DNA of 60,594 bases from a virus. Shown here one piece after another: positions 28,101 to 37,319 of this stretch. Numbering within the stretch: the stretch's first letter is position 1; each line of letters opens with the position of its first letter. The stretch lies in the IMG/VR virus record IMGVR_UViG_3300042549_005527, positions 1 through 60,594 of that record; one strand, given 5' to 3'. The notes below the pieces were generated by a model, which was not told the DNA's origin, made no database searches, and worked only from the letters and a program-made list of their open reading frames with translations. The position numbers and the translations under genes were made by a program.

Positions 28101-30206
28101 AGATCTTTTAGATTAAAAATCAAATCCAAATTAGATCTAATAGATGCAGACGACCAGAACATTGTGTATGATCGTTTGTTTTCCTTAATGGGTACAACAG
28201 TTACCGGCTACGGTGCAATACCAGCCAGTGAGCCAGTTGATTACGGTCAGATAGTAAGAGATGAAGATTGGGACAAGATGTATGATGACTTGATCAGAGT
28301 CAAGATACACCAGTATGGAGTTGACACAAACAATTTGTTGATTGCAGATCCCGGCAACATAGTATTGGACGGAGTTCAAGATAGAATCTATACATGGTCG
28401 CAACTGCACCTGGCCACATCTTCTACAGTTCATCCTTCTCAATTGTCCAGCATGACAGTGAACACCAACGAAATGAGTCCACCTGAATGGATTTCTGAAT
28501 ACGAGGATCCTGATACCTGGACCAATATAACCGGTAATGGTTATATCGCAGCAGCAGGTTTTACCTGGTTTAGACCTGCACAATTGAATTATTTTTTCAA
28601 TCTTGGCGGATCTATAACACCGCAAATTTCTTTGGGACAAGGAACAATAAGAGATTATATTGCTTGGGATCCTTTGGTACAAGCTGCCAATCAATTGAAA
28701 TTTTCCAAGACACAGTTTTATTCAGCACTTAACAGTTTGGATAAGTCCTTTGTGCAGGTTGTGAGAGGGCCTGGCAATATTGGTTCTGTTACCACTACCA
28801 GCACATATTCGGCCAATGCTATCATTATCAAGTATCAGATTGTGGACAGTAGAATACTTGCCAGTATACAATTTGTTGCAAGTTTTAGTGATAAAAAGAA
28901 GAAGAAGAACAAAAAGAAAAAGGGCGGAAACAACATTGTAGTTAGACTACAGGTCAATACCAACTTTTTGACAAGATACAGCAACAACCTCTCCGGTGGC
29001 ATTGCTGCACCTGTTCCTCAAACTCAATTGATCAACGACTGTCTGAGTATCGACACTCGTCCAGTTGATCCGTTTGTGTTTGCAACTGGATCTTCCAACG
29101 GCCCACGCAACATTGTTCTACGCAACAACTCCACACAAACTTGTAATATTTCCAATGTGTTTTTAACAGGTTATACCACTGGTACTGTGAGTCCAACGGT
29201 GTTGACAATACCTCCAAACAGTTCTGGTTCTATTAATCTGTCCTACAGCGGCAACACTGCTGGACTGTTTAAAGGATTTGTCAACATTGAATCCAACGTG
29301 AACAATTTTACCATATTCACACAGGTTGAAGTTGGATCCATAACACCTCCAGCATTGAATTTAACAACAGGCACGCTTGATATTGTATCTCAGGATTTTG
29401 TTGTAGACATGGTGGGCGGGGCATATGAAAAGTTTGATGCAGAACTATCACGATTGGGCAACGGATTTGGATTTACTGAACATGTAGAAACTGTGGCAGC
29501 AGAAACAATGGATCGATTCAATGTGACATTTGATCCTCGAGATCTTGCAACTGGAACATATGTTACCACTGCAACAGTAACAGTGTATCCGTTGGACAAC
29601 AACAGTGAGGTTGCTGTGTTCAAAGTACCAGTCAACATCAATCTAAACATTCGTCGTTACAACATTGCTAGATGGTCCAGCGCACTGGGTCCGCAGACCA
29701 GCGCACTGGGTTTGAGTTTTGATTACATAGATGGTAAAAGATATCTAACAGTGGGCATAGGTACCAATAGTCCTGTGCTGTCACAACTAGGTACCACTAG
29801 CACATTCGGAACTTGGTCAGAAGTTTCTAGAATGATCATTGAAGATCGTATGGAAACATTGCACTCTGCAGAATATTTGATCAAAAGTGATTCCAATTAT
29901 GGTTCCAATTTTGGAATAGGTGCTGCATTTGGATCTATTGTCACTGTGAAAAATCAAAAGTATGGCAATATAGAAATACTAATGAACCCTGCAAGATATC
30001 CCGGTGATGATGTTGCAACAACAAACATAGTAAAATTCTTGTCCAGTGCATTCTACTATTTTGATCCAACAGTCAATCGAATAACACAATTGGAAACAGC
30101 AACTCAATTGTCCAATGGCGGGTACACTAGATATTTCAACACATTTGACAAGGATGGATCCGTTGTGACCAGCTTGGTTGTGCCCAACGGTGGGCTGATC
30201 AACTGA
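25119..30206 (+). CDS. Giant subtilase-domain protein with Ig-like repeats, probably virion-associated
   Basis: A 1695-residue protein. Residues 160-580 are an S8 subtilisin-like domain with the full catalytic set: Asp167 in VIVGDEG, His291 in DGNHGTPC, oxyanion Asn433 in VVAAGNSN, and Ser565 in FSGTSSACPTAAG. No signal peptide is visible. Residues about 645-1020 hold four putative-Ig (He_PIG) repeats of the form GLSLNTATGTIIGTP. A Lys-rich tract (about 1258-1268) precedes several beta-rich domains, with CSNS-like Asn/Thr-rich segments up to the C-terminus. This architecture suggests a tail or fibre-linked protease that could trim host surface proteins or process virion proteins. It opens the long plus-strand block. 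Confidence 0.82.
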   Translation: MSEKKYYAIGSTSPEGWERLHAIMTQDGTLDDNIPSRAVECTDLKEHSPTRAVYLLDDEEAAQVAAHPDIQFIQIDRSQYPDLYPPRPDELHWSARYATPAKHHRDFGVGGYPNPTTTADINRAGYQVLRGSTYENPWAASSSATILSTVTNATGGTGIDIDVIVGDEGCWLGHVEFANNTGNGPVDYKWANAGNLLSSTGTCDVLDVVLDGPYYIDPAWFNANPGTRLTTRWDGSVLPVESVARDWWGNASQRSSQFAGAGTVAIPSSYTRANTSGSNLAKPTGNSDGNHGTPCSAQTYGRTHGWAYNANKWVIDAYGGYGFGINVDLYFDVMKIFHLNKPINPVHGNRNPTISSNSWGFRATQGSSGNYYFRQGTTGAGGVAYSSKPRFMQYLGSTGDGGRFKGEMLTNNLTVAGDELIASGVIFVVAAGNSNQQQVSSSHPNFNNYWSSSPATPLASATHDEFGSFCYNTTNRRGFPQQLGKYTTGTTVVYPAINIGALDDNYQLDGKERKVNYSDMGNEIDVFTPGDGTLSANMGSGLLVPRHDQRAGGLTSYDGRFSGTSSACPTAAGMIATALEFNRTWTWQDVRTWLGLLTNQSASTFYQGVDPASATDVAWSDLNSLMGAAPRVLYNSLPVVSSMTLTVAVSTVSVPAYSVLSPVTPVVASNGVAPYVYSIAPTVPAGILYSTSTGALSGSPTVLSSTTSYTVTVRDAELTVKTAQFSIAVTATVLTTVVNVPSTSVSPLIAFTPFVPVTATGGNGNVTLAVSPAMPSGIVYNTTTGAVSGTPASAFSNTYAVTATDQLEQKSTGTFNFSSVSIPLSLTLNTATKTLTVFQSVTPFVPVSATGGNGIKTWSVSPALPAGLSLNTATGTIIGTPTASIVATSYVVRVTDQLGLTDTRTFVLSVEAPALTTTLTISRVLFFPDIAIDPFSPVTVSSSAGSVTFSVSPPLPDGLTLNTGTGVISGTPTVTGRSNVYTILVVDQVGQQSVRSFRLKIKSKLDLIDADDQNIVYDRLFSLMGTTVTGYGAIPASEPVDYGQIVRDEDWDKMYDDLIRVKIHQYGVDTNNLLIADPGNIVLDGVQDRIYTWSQLHLATSSTVHPSQLSSMTVNTNEMSPPEWISEYEDPDTWTNITGNGYIAAAGFTWFRPAQLNYFFNLGGSITPQISLGQGTIRDYIAWDPLVQAANQLKFSKTQFYSALNSLDKSFVQVVRGPGNIGSVTTTSTYSANAIIIKYQIVDSRILASIQFVASFSDKKKKKNKKKKGGNNIVVRLQVNTNFLTRYSNNLSGGIAAPVPQTQLINDCLSIDTRPVDPFVFATGSSNGPRNIVLRNNSTQTCNISNVFLTGYTTGTVSPTVLTIPPNSSGSINLSYSGNTAGLFKGFVNIESNVNNFTIFTQVEVGSITPPALNLTTGTLDIVSQDFVVDMVGGAYEKFDAELSRLGNGFGFTEHVETVAAETMDRFNVTFDPRDLATGTYVTTATVTVYPLDNNSEVAVFKVPVNINLNIRRYNIARWSSALGPQTSALGLSFDYIDGKRYLTVGIGTNSPVLSQLGTTSTFGTWSEVSRMIIEDRMETLHSAEYLIKSDSNYGSNFGIGAAFGSIVTVKNQKYGNIEILMNPARYPGDDVATTNIVKFLSSAFYYFDPTVNRITQLETATQLSNGGYTRYFNTFDKDGSVVTSLVVPNGGLIN

Positions 30207-30254
30207 TAATTCTAGAACACTACACCATCATTATGTACTAAGATAAATTAGTAT

Positions 30255-32492
30255 ATGTTTGCTGACATATATACCGTTCCATCTGCTGATGCTTACCTTG
30301 TGCCCTGGGAAGGGCGAGACCTAGAATACGATTTACAGTTGTATCTACTGGGACAAGGTCATGACGAATTTGTAGTTTTCAATCCTGAAGAAAATTTAGA
30401 CCTGTCGGTTGCAAAATATATAAAACACATACCCTACACAAGAAAATGTATTGTGTGGACTTATCAAGGCAAATGGATTGCAAAACTGTTCAAAGATGGT
30501 TGGTATCCGTATCACGGATATGAGACTTTTGAAATACAAAAACCCAATTACATCTGGCGTAAAAATCCAGACCTTGATAGATCAATGACATTTGATCAAA
30601 ATTTGTTTTCAACCTATGAACCAAATGACTGGGAACACCCTAGAAAACTGATTTGGTATATTGACAAACGATTCAATCCGTTGGAGGATGAAGTGTGGGC
30701 ATTCAGTTGCGAACCAGCCGACAGCAAACCAATCGACACAAAAACAATGGGTTATGTTACACCTTCTGTAACTGTTGAAGTAAACCAATACATACAACAA
30801 CTTGGATTGGATATTGATGTTGATAGTTGTTGTCCTGCATATTGGGAGTTGACAAACGAATGTGCATACGAACTTGACCCAGCACATCAAACTGATGAAA
30901 GACTTTGGGTCATCAAGTTTGTGCCTAATTGGAGAAGACCCAAAGAATGGAAATGGATGGGCACAATTTCTCCAACGATACAGATTGTGTACAATCCTGA
31001 CCTACCTGAGCTAAACTACAGCATAGAACACAGCATACCGTGGCATGATTTGAATTATGAACATGTGTGGATGCTAGACAGGTCTCACCTGACACATGGC
31101 GAGGAAGACATATGGGCATTTAAAATGATCATGTCCAACAGCGTAGTAGGTAGTAAAATTGTTGATTATATTACTCCAGACCTGGAAGTTGTGTACAATC
31201 CCGATTTGCCTGATCTAAACTACAATGTAGAATATCACATACCGTGGCATGACTTGAATTATGAACATGTGTGGATGCTAGACAGGTCTCACCTGACACA
31301 TGGCGAGGAAGATATATGGGCATTCAAAATGATCATGTCCAAAAATGTTGTGGGTAGTAAAATTGTCGATTATATTACTCCAGACCTGGAAGTTGTGTAC
31401 AACCCTGACCTACCTGAGCTAAACTACAGTATAGAATATCACATACCATGGCATGATTTGAATTATGAACATATGTGGATGTTGGACAAAAAACACACAC
31501 AATCCGCAGCAGAGCCAATCTGGGCAGTTCGTGTGTGTGCAACATCAGATGCTATAGGTACAAAAATTGTATCAGATGTTAGTCCTGTACACAATATAAA
31601 ATACAACAACAGTATCAAGGCTCTTGAACTTGATCCTGTGGCTGACCACATTGTTCAACACTACGATTTTGAATATGAAAATGTCTGGTACACCATGATA
31701 GACAATGAAAAGATATGGGTAGCCAAACTGTCAGTATCAGATTCTGTTGTTGGCACCAAAGAAGTTGCAGTAATTACACCAAACTTGCCTGATAGACTTG
31801 ATGTTATTTTTATCAGTTATGGAGAACCCAATGCAGAAACAAATTGGAATAGAGTATTGGAAAAAGCACCTCATGCAAAACGCATAACAGGTGTTGCCGG
31901 AATTCTGGAGGCACATCGTGCTGCTGCCAAACTGTCAAATACCAATATGTTCTATGTGGTAGATGGGGATGCGTATCTGTTTAAAAGTTGGGAATTTAAT
32001 TTCGTGCCCGGTGTTTTTGATCAAGACTGTACTTATATATGGAGTGCAAAAAATCCATTAGTTGAGTTGACTTACGGCCACGGAGGTGTTAAACTGTTTG
32101 CTAAGTCTAAGTTGTTGAAGCTGAAAAAATGGCGAACACTGGACATGACCACGAGTGTTTCAGAAAAAATCAAAGTCATGAGTGATATCAGTAACTGGAC
32201 AGCATTCAACACAGACAACTACAGCACATGGAGAACAGTGTTTAGAGAATGTGTCAAGCTGTCGGTGAACATGCATCGATATCCAGATAATCCTGAACAC
32301 CAATTGCGATTGGACAAATGGAAATCGGTTGATGCTGCTGTGCCGTTTGGTAATTATGCCAAAGATGCTCATGCATGTGCCGTTGAATTTGTCAATCAAC
32401 ATGTGAACAATTATGAAATGTTGATGAACATTAACGATAGATCCTGGTTAGAAGAGACTTTTAAAAAAACTTGTAAAGTAAAACAACAATGA
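30255..32492 (+). CDS. Putative glycosyltransferase with tandem 68-aa repeats
   Basis: A 745-residue protein. The N-terminal 250 residues resemble degenerate copies of a WAF/WxFK module. Residues about 250-450 hold three 68-residue units (start points 204 bp apart at 31038, 31242 and 31446), each with PDLPELNYSIEYHIPWHDLN and EEDIWAFKMIMS; the first two are nearly identical in DNA. The C-terminal domain from about 514 (LDVIFISYGEPNAETNW) has a DGD motif in MFYVVDGDAYLF and a late GGVKLF block, typical of a phage GT-A-like family. The repeats may bind acceptor or virion protein. Stop overlaps the next start (ATGA). Confidence 0.68.
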   Translation: MFADIYTVPSADAYLVPWEGRDLEYDLQLYLLGQGHDEFVVFNPEENLDLSVAKYIKHIPYTRKCIVWTYQGKWIAKLFKDGWYPYHGYETFEIQKPNYIWRKNPDLDRSMTFDQNLFSTYEPNDWEHPRKLIWYIDKRFNPLEDEVWAFSCEPADSKPIDTKTMGYVTPSVTVEVNQYIQQLGLDIDVDSCCPAYWELTNECAYELDPAHQTDERLWVIKFVPNWRRPKEWKWMGTISPTIQIVYNPDLPELNYSIEHSIPWHDLNYEHVWMLDRSHLTHGEEDIWAFKMIMSNSVVGSKIVDYITPDLEVVYNPDLPDLNYNVEYHIPWHDLNYEHVWMLDRSHLTHGEEDIWAFKMIMSKNVVGSKIVDYITPDLEVVYNPDLPELNYSIEYHIPWHDLNYEHMWMLDKKHTQSAAEPIWAVRVCATSDAIGTKIVSDVSPVHNIKYNNSIKALELDPVADHIVQHYDFEYENVWYTMIDNEKIWVAKLSVSDSVVGTKEVAVITPNLPDRLDVIFISYGEPNAETNWNRVLEKAPHAKRITGVAGILEAHRAAAKLSNTNMFYVVDGDAYLFKSWEFNFVPGVFDQDCTYIWSAKNPLVELTYGHGGVKLFAKSKLLKLKKWRTLDMTTSVSEKIKVMSDISNWTAFNTDNYSTWRTVFRECVKLSVNMHRYPDNPEHQLRLDKWKSVDAAVPFGNYAKDAHACAVEFVNQHVNNYEMLMNINDRSWLEETFKKTCKVKQQ
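31038..31649 (+). repeat. Three tandem 204-bp coding repeats
   Basis: Unit starts at 31038, 31242 and 31446. The first two copies are almost identical at the nucleotide level over more than 100 bp, which points to recent duplication; the third has diverged. Confidence 0.85.
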
Positions 32493-33874
32493 ATGAAAAT
32501 TTAGGCGACAGAATAAGAACAGTAATACCGATCATCAATGATGTGAGTCCGACATTTTGTTTGGCCAAATGGTATCATACAAATCTTTATCTCCAGACTG
32601 GAGAAACTCACAGTTGCTATCATCCAGCACCACACAAGATATCCATTGACGAAATCAAAAAAACACCAGATGCACTGCACAACACCATGCACAAGAAGGT
32701 TGAACGCAGTGAAATGCTGACAGGTGTTCAAACCAAAGGATGCAAATACTGTTGGAACATTGAAAATCTGCAACAAGATCATCTAAGTGATCGACACCTA
32801 AGGTCTGCTGCAATCTACACAGACGAACGATTCAAAACAGCATCAACTGGCAAGTGGGATCAAAGCATCAATCCTGAGTATGTGGAAATATCATTTGGTA
32901 ACGAATGCAATTTCAAATGCGGTTATTGCCATCCCAAGGCCAGTAGTCGTTTCTACAACGAAATCAAACAACACGGTCCTGTTGAATCTGTTGTGAATCA
33001 CAGATGCGATATTGATTATCTAAAAATATACGAGCGCGAAGAAGAAAACCCCTATGTGGATGCATGGTGGAAGTGGTGGCCTACCATGCGTAAGGACCTT
33101 ACCATCTTGCGTATCACTGGTGGCGAACCTTTGATGCATACCAGCACATGGAAATTGTTGGACAGTGTGCAAGAAGATCCCATGCCTTGGCTAGAACTGA
33201 ACATCAACAGCAACATGGGCATCAAGCCTGCATTGGTTAACAAGATGGTTGGCAAGGTCAATGCTATCGTTGCCAGCAACAGCATCAAAGACTTCAAACT
33301 GTTTACCAGTATTGACACCTGGGGGGCTCGTGCAGAATATATTAGAACAGGATTGGATCTAAAAATATGGGAACAGAATCTTAATTCTTATCTAACAGGC
33401 ACAGGACAGCCGATTAGTTTTATGATAACATTTAATATTTTGTCTGTGACCACTTTCAAACAGTTGCTTGTAAAGATACTGGAATGGAGACAACAGTACA
33501 ATCCTTACAATAAAACTCAGAATCCTCAAATGATTAGATTTGACACACCCTACCTGAAAGAACCCTTGCAGTATGATATGAACATCTTGCCCAAGGATCA
33601 GTTCATGATGTACATGGATGACAGTCTTGCATTCATGCAGAGCAATGTCGATGACACAGATGTTAACAAGTTTACCAGTGTTGAATTTGAAAAGTTCAGG
33701 AGAGTTGTGGACTACATGAGATCCACAGAGTATGCAGAAGAAACTTTACACCAAGGTCGTAAAGATTTTTACAATTGGTTTTCTGAACTGGACCGCCGTC
33801 GCGGCACCAACTTTGAAAAGACATTTCCGGAACTTGGTAATTTCTTTATGGAATGTGAGATGCTGAATGGATAA
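32489..33874 (+). CDS. Radical SAM protein with N-terminal twitch/SPASM-like segment
   Basis: A 461-residue radical SAM enzyme. The SAM-cluster motif is CNFKCGYC (Cys140, Cys144, Cys147), followed by TILRITGGEPLM (GGE motif, SAM binding) and NINSNMG. The N-terminal FCLAKWYHTNLYLQTGETHSC with KGCKYCW resembles the auxiliary-cluster twitch pattern placed before the core. It is expected to bind at least one [4Fe-4S] cluster and generate the deoxyadenosyl radical. Substrate unknown. First of five radical SAM genes; start and stop overlap neighbours (4 and 8 bp). Confidence 0.82.
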   Translation: MNENLGDRIRTVIPIINDVSPTFCLAKWYHTNLYLQTGETHSCYHPAPHKISIDEIKKTPDALHNTMHKKVERSEMLTGVQTKGCKYCWNIENLQQDHLSDRHLRSAAIYTDERFKTASTGKWDQSINPEYVEISFGNECNFKCGYCHPKASSRFYNEIKQHGPVESVVNHRCDIDYLKIYEREEENPYVDAWWKWWPTMRKDLTILRITGGEPLMHTSTWKLLDSVQEDPMPWLELNINSNMGIKPALVNKMVGKVNAIVASNSIKDFKLFTSIDTWGARAEYIRTGLDLKIWEQNLNSYLTGTGQPISFMITFNILSVTTFKQLLVKILEWRQQYNPYNKTQNPQMIRFDTPYLKEPLQYDMNILPKDQFMMYMDDSLAFMQSNVDDTDVNKFTSVEFEKFRRVVDYMRSTEYAEETLHQGRKDFYNWFSELDRRRGTNFEKTFPELGNFFMECEMLNG

Positions 33875-35084
33875 GAATTCACTGCTAAAAGAAAGCAAAG
33901 TGTTTTGCATGGCTCCATGGGTTCATATGCACACTAGTCCTGTGGGCAATGCCTTTTCGTGTTGTATTGCAAAGAACTTTTTTGGATCATCGTTGAATAC
34001 TTCAGTTGAGGGTCTGGTAAACTCTGATCATATGAAACAGATGCGTGTCGACATGCTGAACGGAGTTGAAGTTCCTACCTGTAGTTCTTGTTATCAGCAT
34101 GAACAACAAGGTGTTAATTCTTTTAGAACGCAATTCAACAGTCGATTTGAAAAGAACTTTGATGAAGTGATTGCTGATACCGCAACCGACGGGCACATTG
34201 GCAACTTCAAAATGCGTTATTTTGATATCAGGTTCAACAATATTTGCAACATGAAATGCAGAACTTGCAATTCTAACTTTAGTTCGCAATGGGAACAAGA
34301 GGATCTAAAACGCAAAGTGGAATATGCTCAGGTATTGCCCAAGAACAACAGCACTGAATTTGTACAAGAAGTATTAGAACATGTTCCTTATATGGAATAT
34401 GCTTATTTTGCCGGTGGCGAAAGTTTGATAACAGAAGAGCATTATATTCTGTTAGAAGAAATGATCAAACAAGGGCGTACTGATATTGCATTGTCCTACA
34501 ATTCCAATGTCAGCAATTTGAAATTCAAAGACAAGGACATTGTAAGTCTTTGGTCCAAGTTCTCTAGGCCGGTGGAAATATCAGCCAGCATTGATCACTA
34601 CGGTGAACGTGCAGAATACATACGGCATGGAACTGATTGGGGACAAGTTGAAAGCAATCTGTTTAAATTAAAGCAGGTACCAAATGTCAAGCTGTCAATG
34701 AACACAGTGGTCAGTATTTTCAATTATGCCACACTGGGACAATTCTATCAGTACTTGATTGACCAGCAGATATTCACTGCAAGCTCTCCAGTGTTTGGAT
34801 CTTATAGTATGACCAGTCCTGAGCAATTTACAGCACAGGCGCTACCAGTAGAGTTAAAAAATATTGGAACATTAGAATTACAGCAGTTAATTGAGAGAAT
34901 GACAGCTAATAAATTTCCTAGTTCTCATACTGAATCTATCGGATCTAATATTAAATGGGTACATGCAAGTAACATGTGGGAAACTTATAAAAATAAATTT
35001 CAGGAAGAAATACAAACAATAGATAAAGTAAGAGGAGAAGACTTTATCAAAGTGTTTCCTGAATTGTCTAAGTTATTTGATTGA
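33867..35084 (+). CDS. Twitch-domain radical SAM protein
   Basis: A 405-residue protein. The N-terminal FCMAPWVHMHTSPVGNAFSC with CSSCYQHE is the twitch-type auxiliary cluster segment. The core motif is CNMKCRTC (Cys127, Cys131, Cys134), and YAYFAGGESLI supplies the GGE-like SAM motif. It is a close relative of the next gene, so the two arose by duplication. This family is common in large aquatic phages; no substrate is known. It overlaps both neighbours by 8 bp. Confidence 0.84.
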   Translation: MDKNSLLKESKVFCMAPWVHMHTSPVGNAFSCCIAKNFFGSSLNTSVEGLVNSDHMKQMRVDMLNGVEVPTCSSCYQHEQQGVNSFRTQFNSRFEKNFDEVIADTATDGHIGNFKMRYFDIRFNNICNMKCRTCNSNFSSQWEQEDLKRKVEYAQVLPKNNSTEFVQEVLEHVPYMEYAYFAGGESLITEEHYILLEEMIKQGRTDIALSYNSNVSNLKFKDKDIVSLWSKFSRPVEISASIDHYGERAEYIRHGTDWGQVESNLFKLKQVPNVKLSMNTVVSIFNYATLGQFYQYLIDQQIFTASSPVFGSYSMTSPEQFTAQALPVELKNIGTLELQQLIERMTANKFPSSHTESIGSNIKWVHASNMWETYKNKFQEEIQTIDKVRGEDFIKVFPELSKLFD

Positions 35085-36351
35085 TAAAAATATTATGTTA
35101 AACGAAATTCCAAAAACTAATGTGTTCTGCATACTGCCATGGGTGCATTTTCATGCTCTGCCCAACAAAAAGGTATTGCCATGTTGCATGGCTGAATCCA
35201 ATTTGCCAGTTTCAAACACCGACAGCGAAAGTGTTATTGAAATGATGAACTCTACAGAATACAAAGAACTTAGAAAGAACATGTTGAATGGAATACCCAC
35301 TTCCACATGCAACAGATGTTATGATGTTGAGAAAGTAGGACAATGGAGTCTGCGTCAAAGCAACAACATTGTGCGTGGTGAAAAGAATTTGGATTTGGTT
35401 AATGCAACTGAACAAGATGGTACCATCAAAGATTTCAAATTAGAATACATGGACATTAGGTGGAGCAATATCTGCAATATGAAATGTCGCAGTTGCGGCC
35501 CGGAGTTTAGCAGTCTGCATGCCAAGGAGTATGTTGATAAAAAGTTTGGTAAAGAAGGATTAAAAAAACATTTCAACATGGATAGTGTTGTGGTCTCTTG
35601 TAATCAAGACAACAAACTGTTCAACAACATCAAGCCTTATCTTAAAGATGTGGAGGAAGTGTACTTTGCCGGTGGCGAAAGTTTGATCACTCCTGAACAT
35701 TATCAAACACTTGACGAATGGATTGCTCAGGGCAAAACTGATATTGAGTTAAGTTACACAACAAACTTCAGTGTATTCAAATACAAAGACAAAAATGTAA
35801 TAGACTACTGGAACAAATTCAAACGTGTCAAAATATTTGCAAGCCTTGACGGCATGGGCAAAGTTGCAGAATATCTACGAGCCGGCACAGAATGGAAAGA
35901 AGTTGAAAACAACATAAAAATGATCAAGGAACAAGCGCCGCATGTGGAATTCTTTTTGACTCCTACAATCAGCATTTGGAACGCTTATCACTTTCCAGAA
36001 TTCTTTGAATACATGGTCAGTAAAAAATATATTGATCCTGCCAACGGTGATACTCTTAGATTAAACTTGTTGACACACCCTTGGTGGGCCAATGTGGGAA
36101 TACTTCCAGATTTTTACAAAGACCGTTTGTACCTGAAATGGGACAAGATTAGAAAGAATACAAACTATCATCAAACTATTATAAACTCTGCGGCTGTTGT
36201 ACAAGAATCATTTAAAACAGGCACACGCACAGAAGGACTCAAAGAGTTTTTTGATATTCAGTTTGAAACAGACAAAATGAGAAAAGAGAAATTGTTTAAA
36301 TCAATTCCAGAACTAGAAGAGGTACACGAATGGCTATTAGAGAACTTGTAA
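35077..36351 (+). CDS. Twitch-domain radical SAM protein, paralogue of the previous gene
   Basis: 424 residues from a TTG at 35077; the opening IDKNIMLNE aligns with MDKNSLLKE of the upstream paralogue, which favours this start over the ATG at 35095. Twitch segment FCILPWVHFHALPNKKVLPC with CNRCYDVE; core motif CNMKCRSC (Cys133, Cys137, Cys140); GGE-like motif YFAGGESLI. The iron-sulfur demand matches the IscU/IscA genes in the same genome. It overlaps the next gene by 22 bp. Confidence 0.82.
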   Translation: MIDKNIMLNEIPKTNVFCILPWVHFHALPNKKVLPCCMAESNLPVSNTDSESVIEMMNSTEYKELRKNMLNGIPTSTCNRCYDVEKVGQWSLRQSNNIVRGEKNLDLVNATEQDGTIKDFKLEYMDIRWSNICNMKCRSCGPEFSSLHAKEYVDKKFGKEGLKKHFNMDSVVVSCNQDNKLFNNIKPYLKDVEEVYFAGGESLITPEHYQTLDEWIAQGKTDIELSYTTNFSVFKYKDKNVIDYWNKFKRVKIFASLDGMGKVAEYLRAGTEWKEVENNIKMIKEQAPHVEFFLTPTISIWNAYHFPEFFEYMVSKKYIDPANGDTLRLNLLTHPWWANVGILPDFYKDRLYLKWDKIRKNTNYHQTIINSAAVVQESFKTGTRTEGLKEFFDIQFETDKMRKEKLFKSIPELEEVHEWLLENL

Positions 36352-37316
36352 AAATAGATGCCAACCAACAATATTTAGATGTTGTTTGGCAAGTCAGCAA
36401 CTTCTGTAATTTTAAATGCAGTTATTGCAATCCTGGAAATTATTCCGGAGATAGTAGGAATGATAGCAACCTGTTGGTGTATATTGATAATTTAAAATTG
36501 ATCACAGACAAGTACTTGGCCTTGGGTTATAAGAATTTCAAGTTCTTTTTCAGTGGTGGCGAACCTACTCTGTGGCGCAACCTTGTTCCTATTTGCGAAT
36601 GGATCAGGGAGAACTTGCCCAATACAATTATTGCAGTCAACACCAACTTCAGTAGACCGTTGTCATGGTGGAAAAAACATCATCACCTGTTTGATGATGT
36701 GGTAGCAAGTTTTCACGTGGAGTTTTCTGACAAAGAAACTTATGTCAAGAATGCCAAGTTCATGTGTGACAAGTTGAACTATTTCAGTTGCAAGATGTTG
36801 ATGCATGAAGAAAAGTTTTGGGAAGTTGTGGAGTTTGGAGAAAAACTAAAGAAAGAATTACCCAACTACTTTATTGAATGGACTCCGTTGTATGATGAAA
36901 TGAGTTTGAATGCCAGTCCGTGGGAATATCAGGATCCAGACAAGTCAAAATTTTTGCAAGAACATACAGTTGACAGCAAGACCACAATACCTAAACCATA
37001 TTTGAAAAATCCATTCTACAGTGAAGCCTACTGGGACACTGGAGAGAAGACCGGAGTGTTCAGCAACGAAATGATACTTGAACGCAGGAACCATTTCAAA
37101 GGATGGGAGTGCAACATCGGCGACAGCATATGGATAAATCAAATTGGACAGGTCAGCATGGGCACCTGCGGACAGGTTGAAGTGCTTGGCAACATACTGT
37201 ATAATACTACTACAGTGGGTCCAAAGAAAATCATATGCGGCAAGGATCATTGTGCATGTGGAACTGATATTTTAATTCCAAAAAAGTATATAAAAATAAC
37301 GCAGGTCAAGGAGTAA
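36330..37316 (+). CDS. Radical SAM protein (328 aa)
   Basis: A single-core radical SAM enzyme with CNFKCSYC (Cys26, Cys30, Cys33) very close to the N-terminus and FKFFFSGGEPTLW as the SAM-binding GGEP motif. The C-terminal region has several Cys (GWECNIGDS, MGTCGQVEVLG, CGKDHCACG) that could hold a SPASM-like auxiliary cluster. Substrate unknown, probably peptide or sugar. ATG at 36330 with an AGAAGAGG site inside the upstream gene. Confidence 0.84.
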   Translation: MAIRELVKIDANQQYLDVVWQVSNFCNFKCSYCNPGNYSGDSRNDSNLLVYIDNLKLITDKYLALGYKNFKFFFSGGEPTLWRNLVPICEWIRENLPNTIIAVNTNFSRPLSWWKKHHHLFDDVVASFHVEFSDKETYVKNAKFMCDKLNYFSCKMLMHEEKFWEVVEFGEKLKKELPNYFIEWTPLYDEMSLNASPWEYQDPDKSKFLQEHTVDSKTTIPKPYLKNPFYSEAYWDTGEKTGVFSNEMILERRNHFKGWECNIGDSIWINQIGQVSMGTCGQVEVLGNILYNTTTVGPKKIICGKDHCACGTDILIPKKYIKITQVKE

Positions 37317-37319
37317 ATT

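Noticed and set aside
31038-31649. Assembly duplication artefact
   Set aside because: The three units differ at many positions and keep the reading frame, so a true tandem duplication is more likely, though only long reads can prove it.
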